This document shows, piece by piece, positions 63,874 to 64,000 of a DNA stretch of 64,000 bases. Both the position numbers and the translations under genes were made by a program. Source of the stretch: Campylorhamphus procurvoides (lineage: Eukaryota; Chordata; Aves; Passeriformes; Dendrocolaptidae). Within the stretch, counting starts at the first letter, position 1. The number at the start of each line of letters is the position of its first letter. Below the pieces are notes generated by a model. The model did not search any database and was not told the DNA's origin. It saw only the letters and a list, made by a program, of their open reading frames with translations. The stretch is from NCBI GenBank assembly GCA_013396655.1, contig WBMV01007614.1, positions 43,765 through 107,764 on the forward strand, read 5' to 3'.

Positions 63874-64000
63874 AAGGTTTCTTTGATTTTTGATTTTTAA
63901 TTTTATAAATGTTAGAAATTATTGTAGATCTAATGTAATAGTAATATAACTTTCGTAGCTGAATGTTTATACACACTGACCCCATCCTATATCAACCCCT

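Larger units (their letters stand above)
58812..64000 (-). other. KDM4C: KDM4C intron upstream of the start-codon exon (partial)
   Basis: The acceptor at 58812 shows this is intron, with the noncoding first exon beyond the window. 58812-60050 and 60310-61320 hold only AT-rich sequence and a purine-rich patch near 60900-60950. 60058-60302 is a truncated LTR, 61325-62434 two opposed CR1 fragments, and 62440-63873 a gag-like retroviral remnant with an assembly duplication. No CpG island or promoter was recognised. Confidence 0.7.

Overview
This 64 kb window is vertebrate nuclear DNA, almost certainly from a bird and probably a songbird. The background is AT-rich intron sequence. It carries CR1 LINE fragments with avian 3' ends, avian ERVL-type solo LTRs, and a tRNA-Ile-headed, CR1-tailed SINE of the TguSINE1 type known from songbirds. 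Nothing bacterial (operons, ribosome-binding sites, CRISPR) is present.

Only one gene is supported. It is the 5' catalytic half of the histone lysine demethylase KDM4C (JMJD2C), on the minus strand. Seven coding exons run from 58811 down to 20099: start-codon exon 58647-58811, then 53353-53528, 50474-50588, 41123-41316, 33393-33442, 25768-25871 and 20099-20236. Joined, they give 307 residues in an unbroken frame, covering JmjN and nearly all of JmjC. The Fe(II) ligands (H190, E192, H278), the 2-oxoglutarate contacts (Y134, N200, K208) and two of the four zinc ligands (C236, H242) are intact. The window runs out before the exon expected to start with the other two zinc ligands (C308, C310). 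The noncoding first exon and promoter lie beyond the right edge. Six splice donors are GT; the one after exon 4 is GC. Human KDM4C lies on 9p24, which is conserved with the avian Z chromosome, so a Z-linked origin is likely but is not shown by the sequence.

Layout: 1-20098 is intron 3' of coding exon 7, with several LTR-like segments, two plus-strand CR1 copies and a (TG)n tract. 20099-58811 is the exon-intron series; its introns hold LTRs (about 21 kb, 24 kb and 55.7 kb), a SINE (31.4 kb), a long perfect inverted repeat (38.9 kb) and a rearranged minus-strand CR1 (45.3-47.0 kb). 58812-64000 is the intron upstream of the start-codon exon, with a truncated LTR, a pair of opposed CR1 fragments and a decayed retroviral gag-like segment.

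Two places are probable assembly errors: a single N at 17852 and another at 63249, each sitting exactly between two apparently identical direct copies (386 and 624 bp). I found no credible new gene system. The points most worth a second look are these false duplications, the GC-AG intron, the 32 bp-arm palindrome, the SINE, and two unexplained ORFs.
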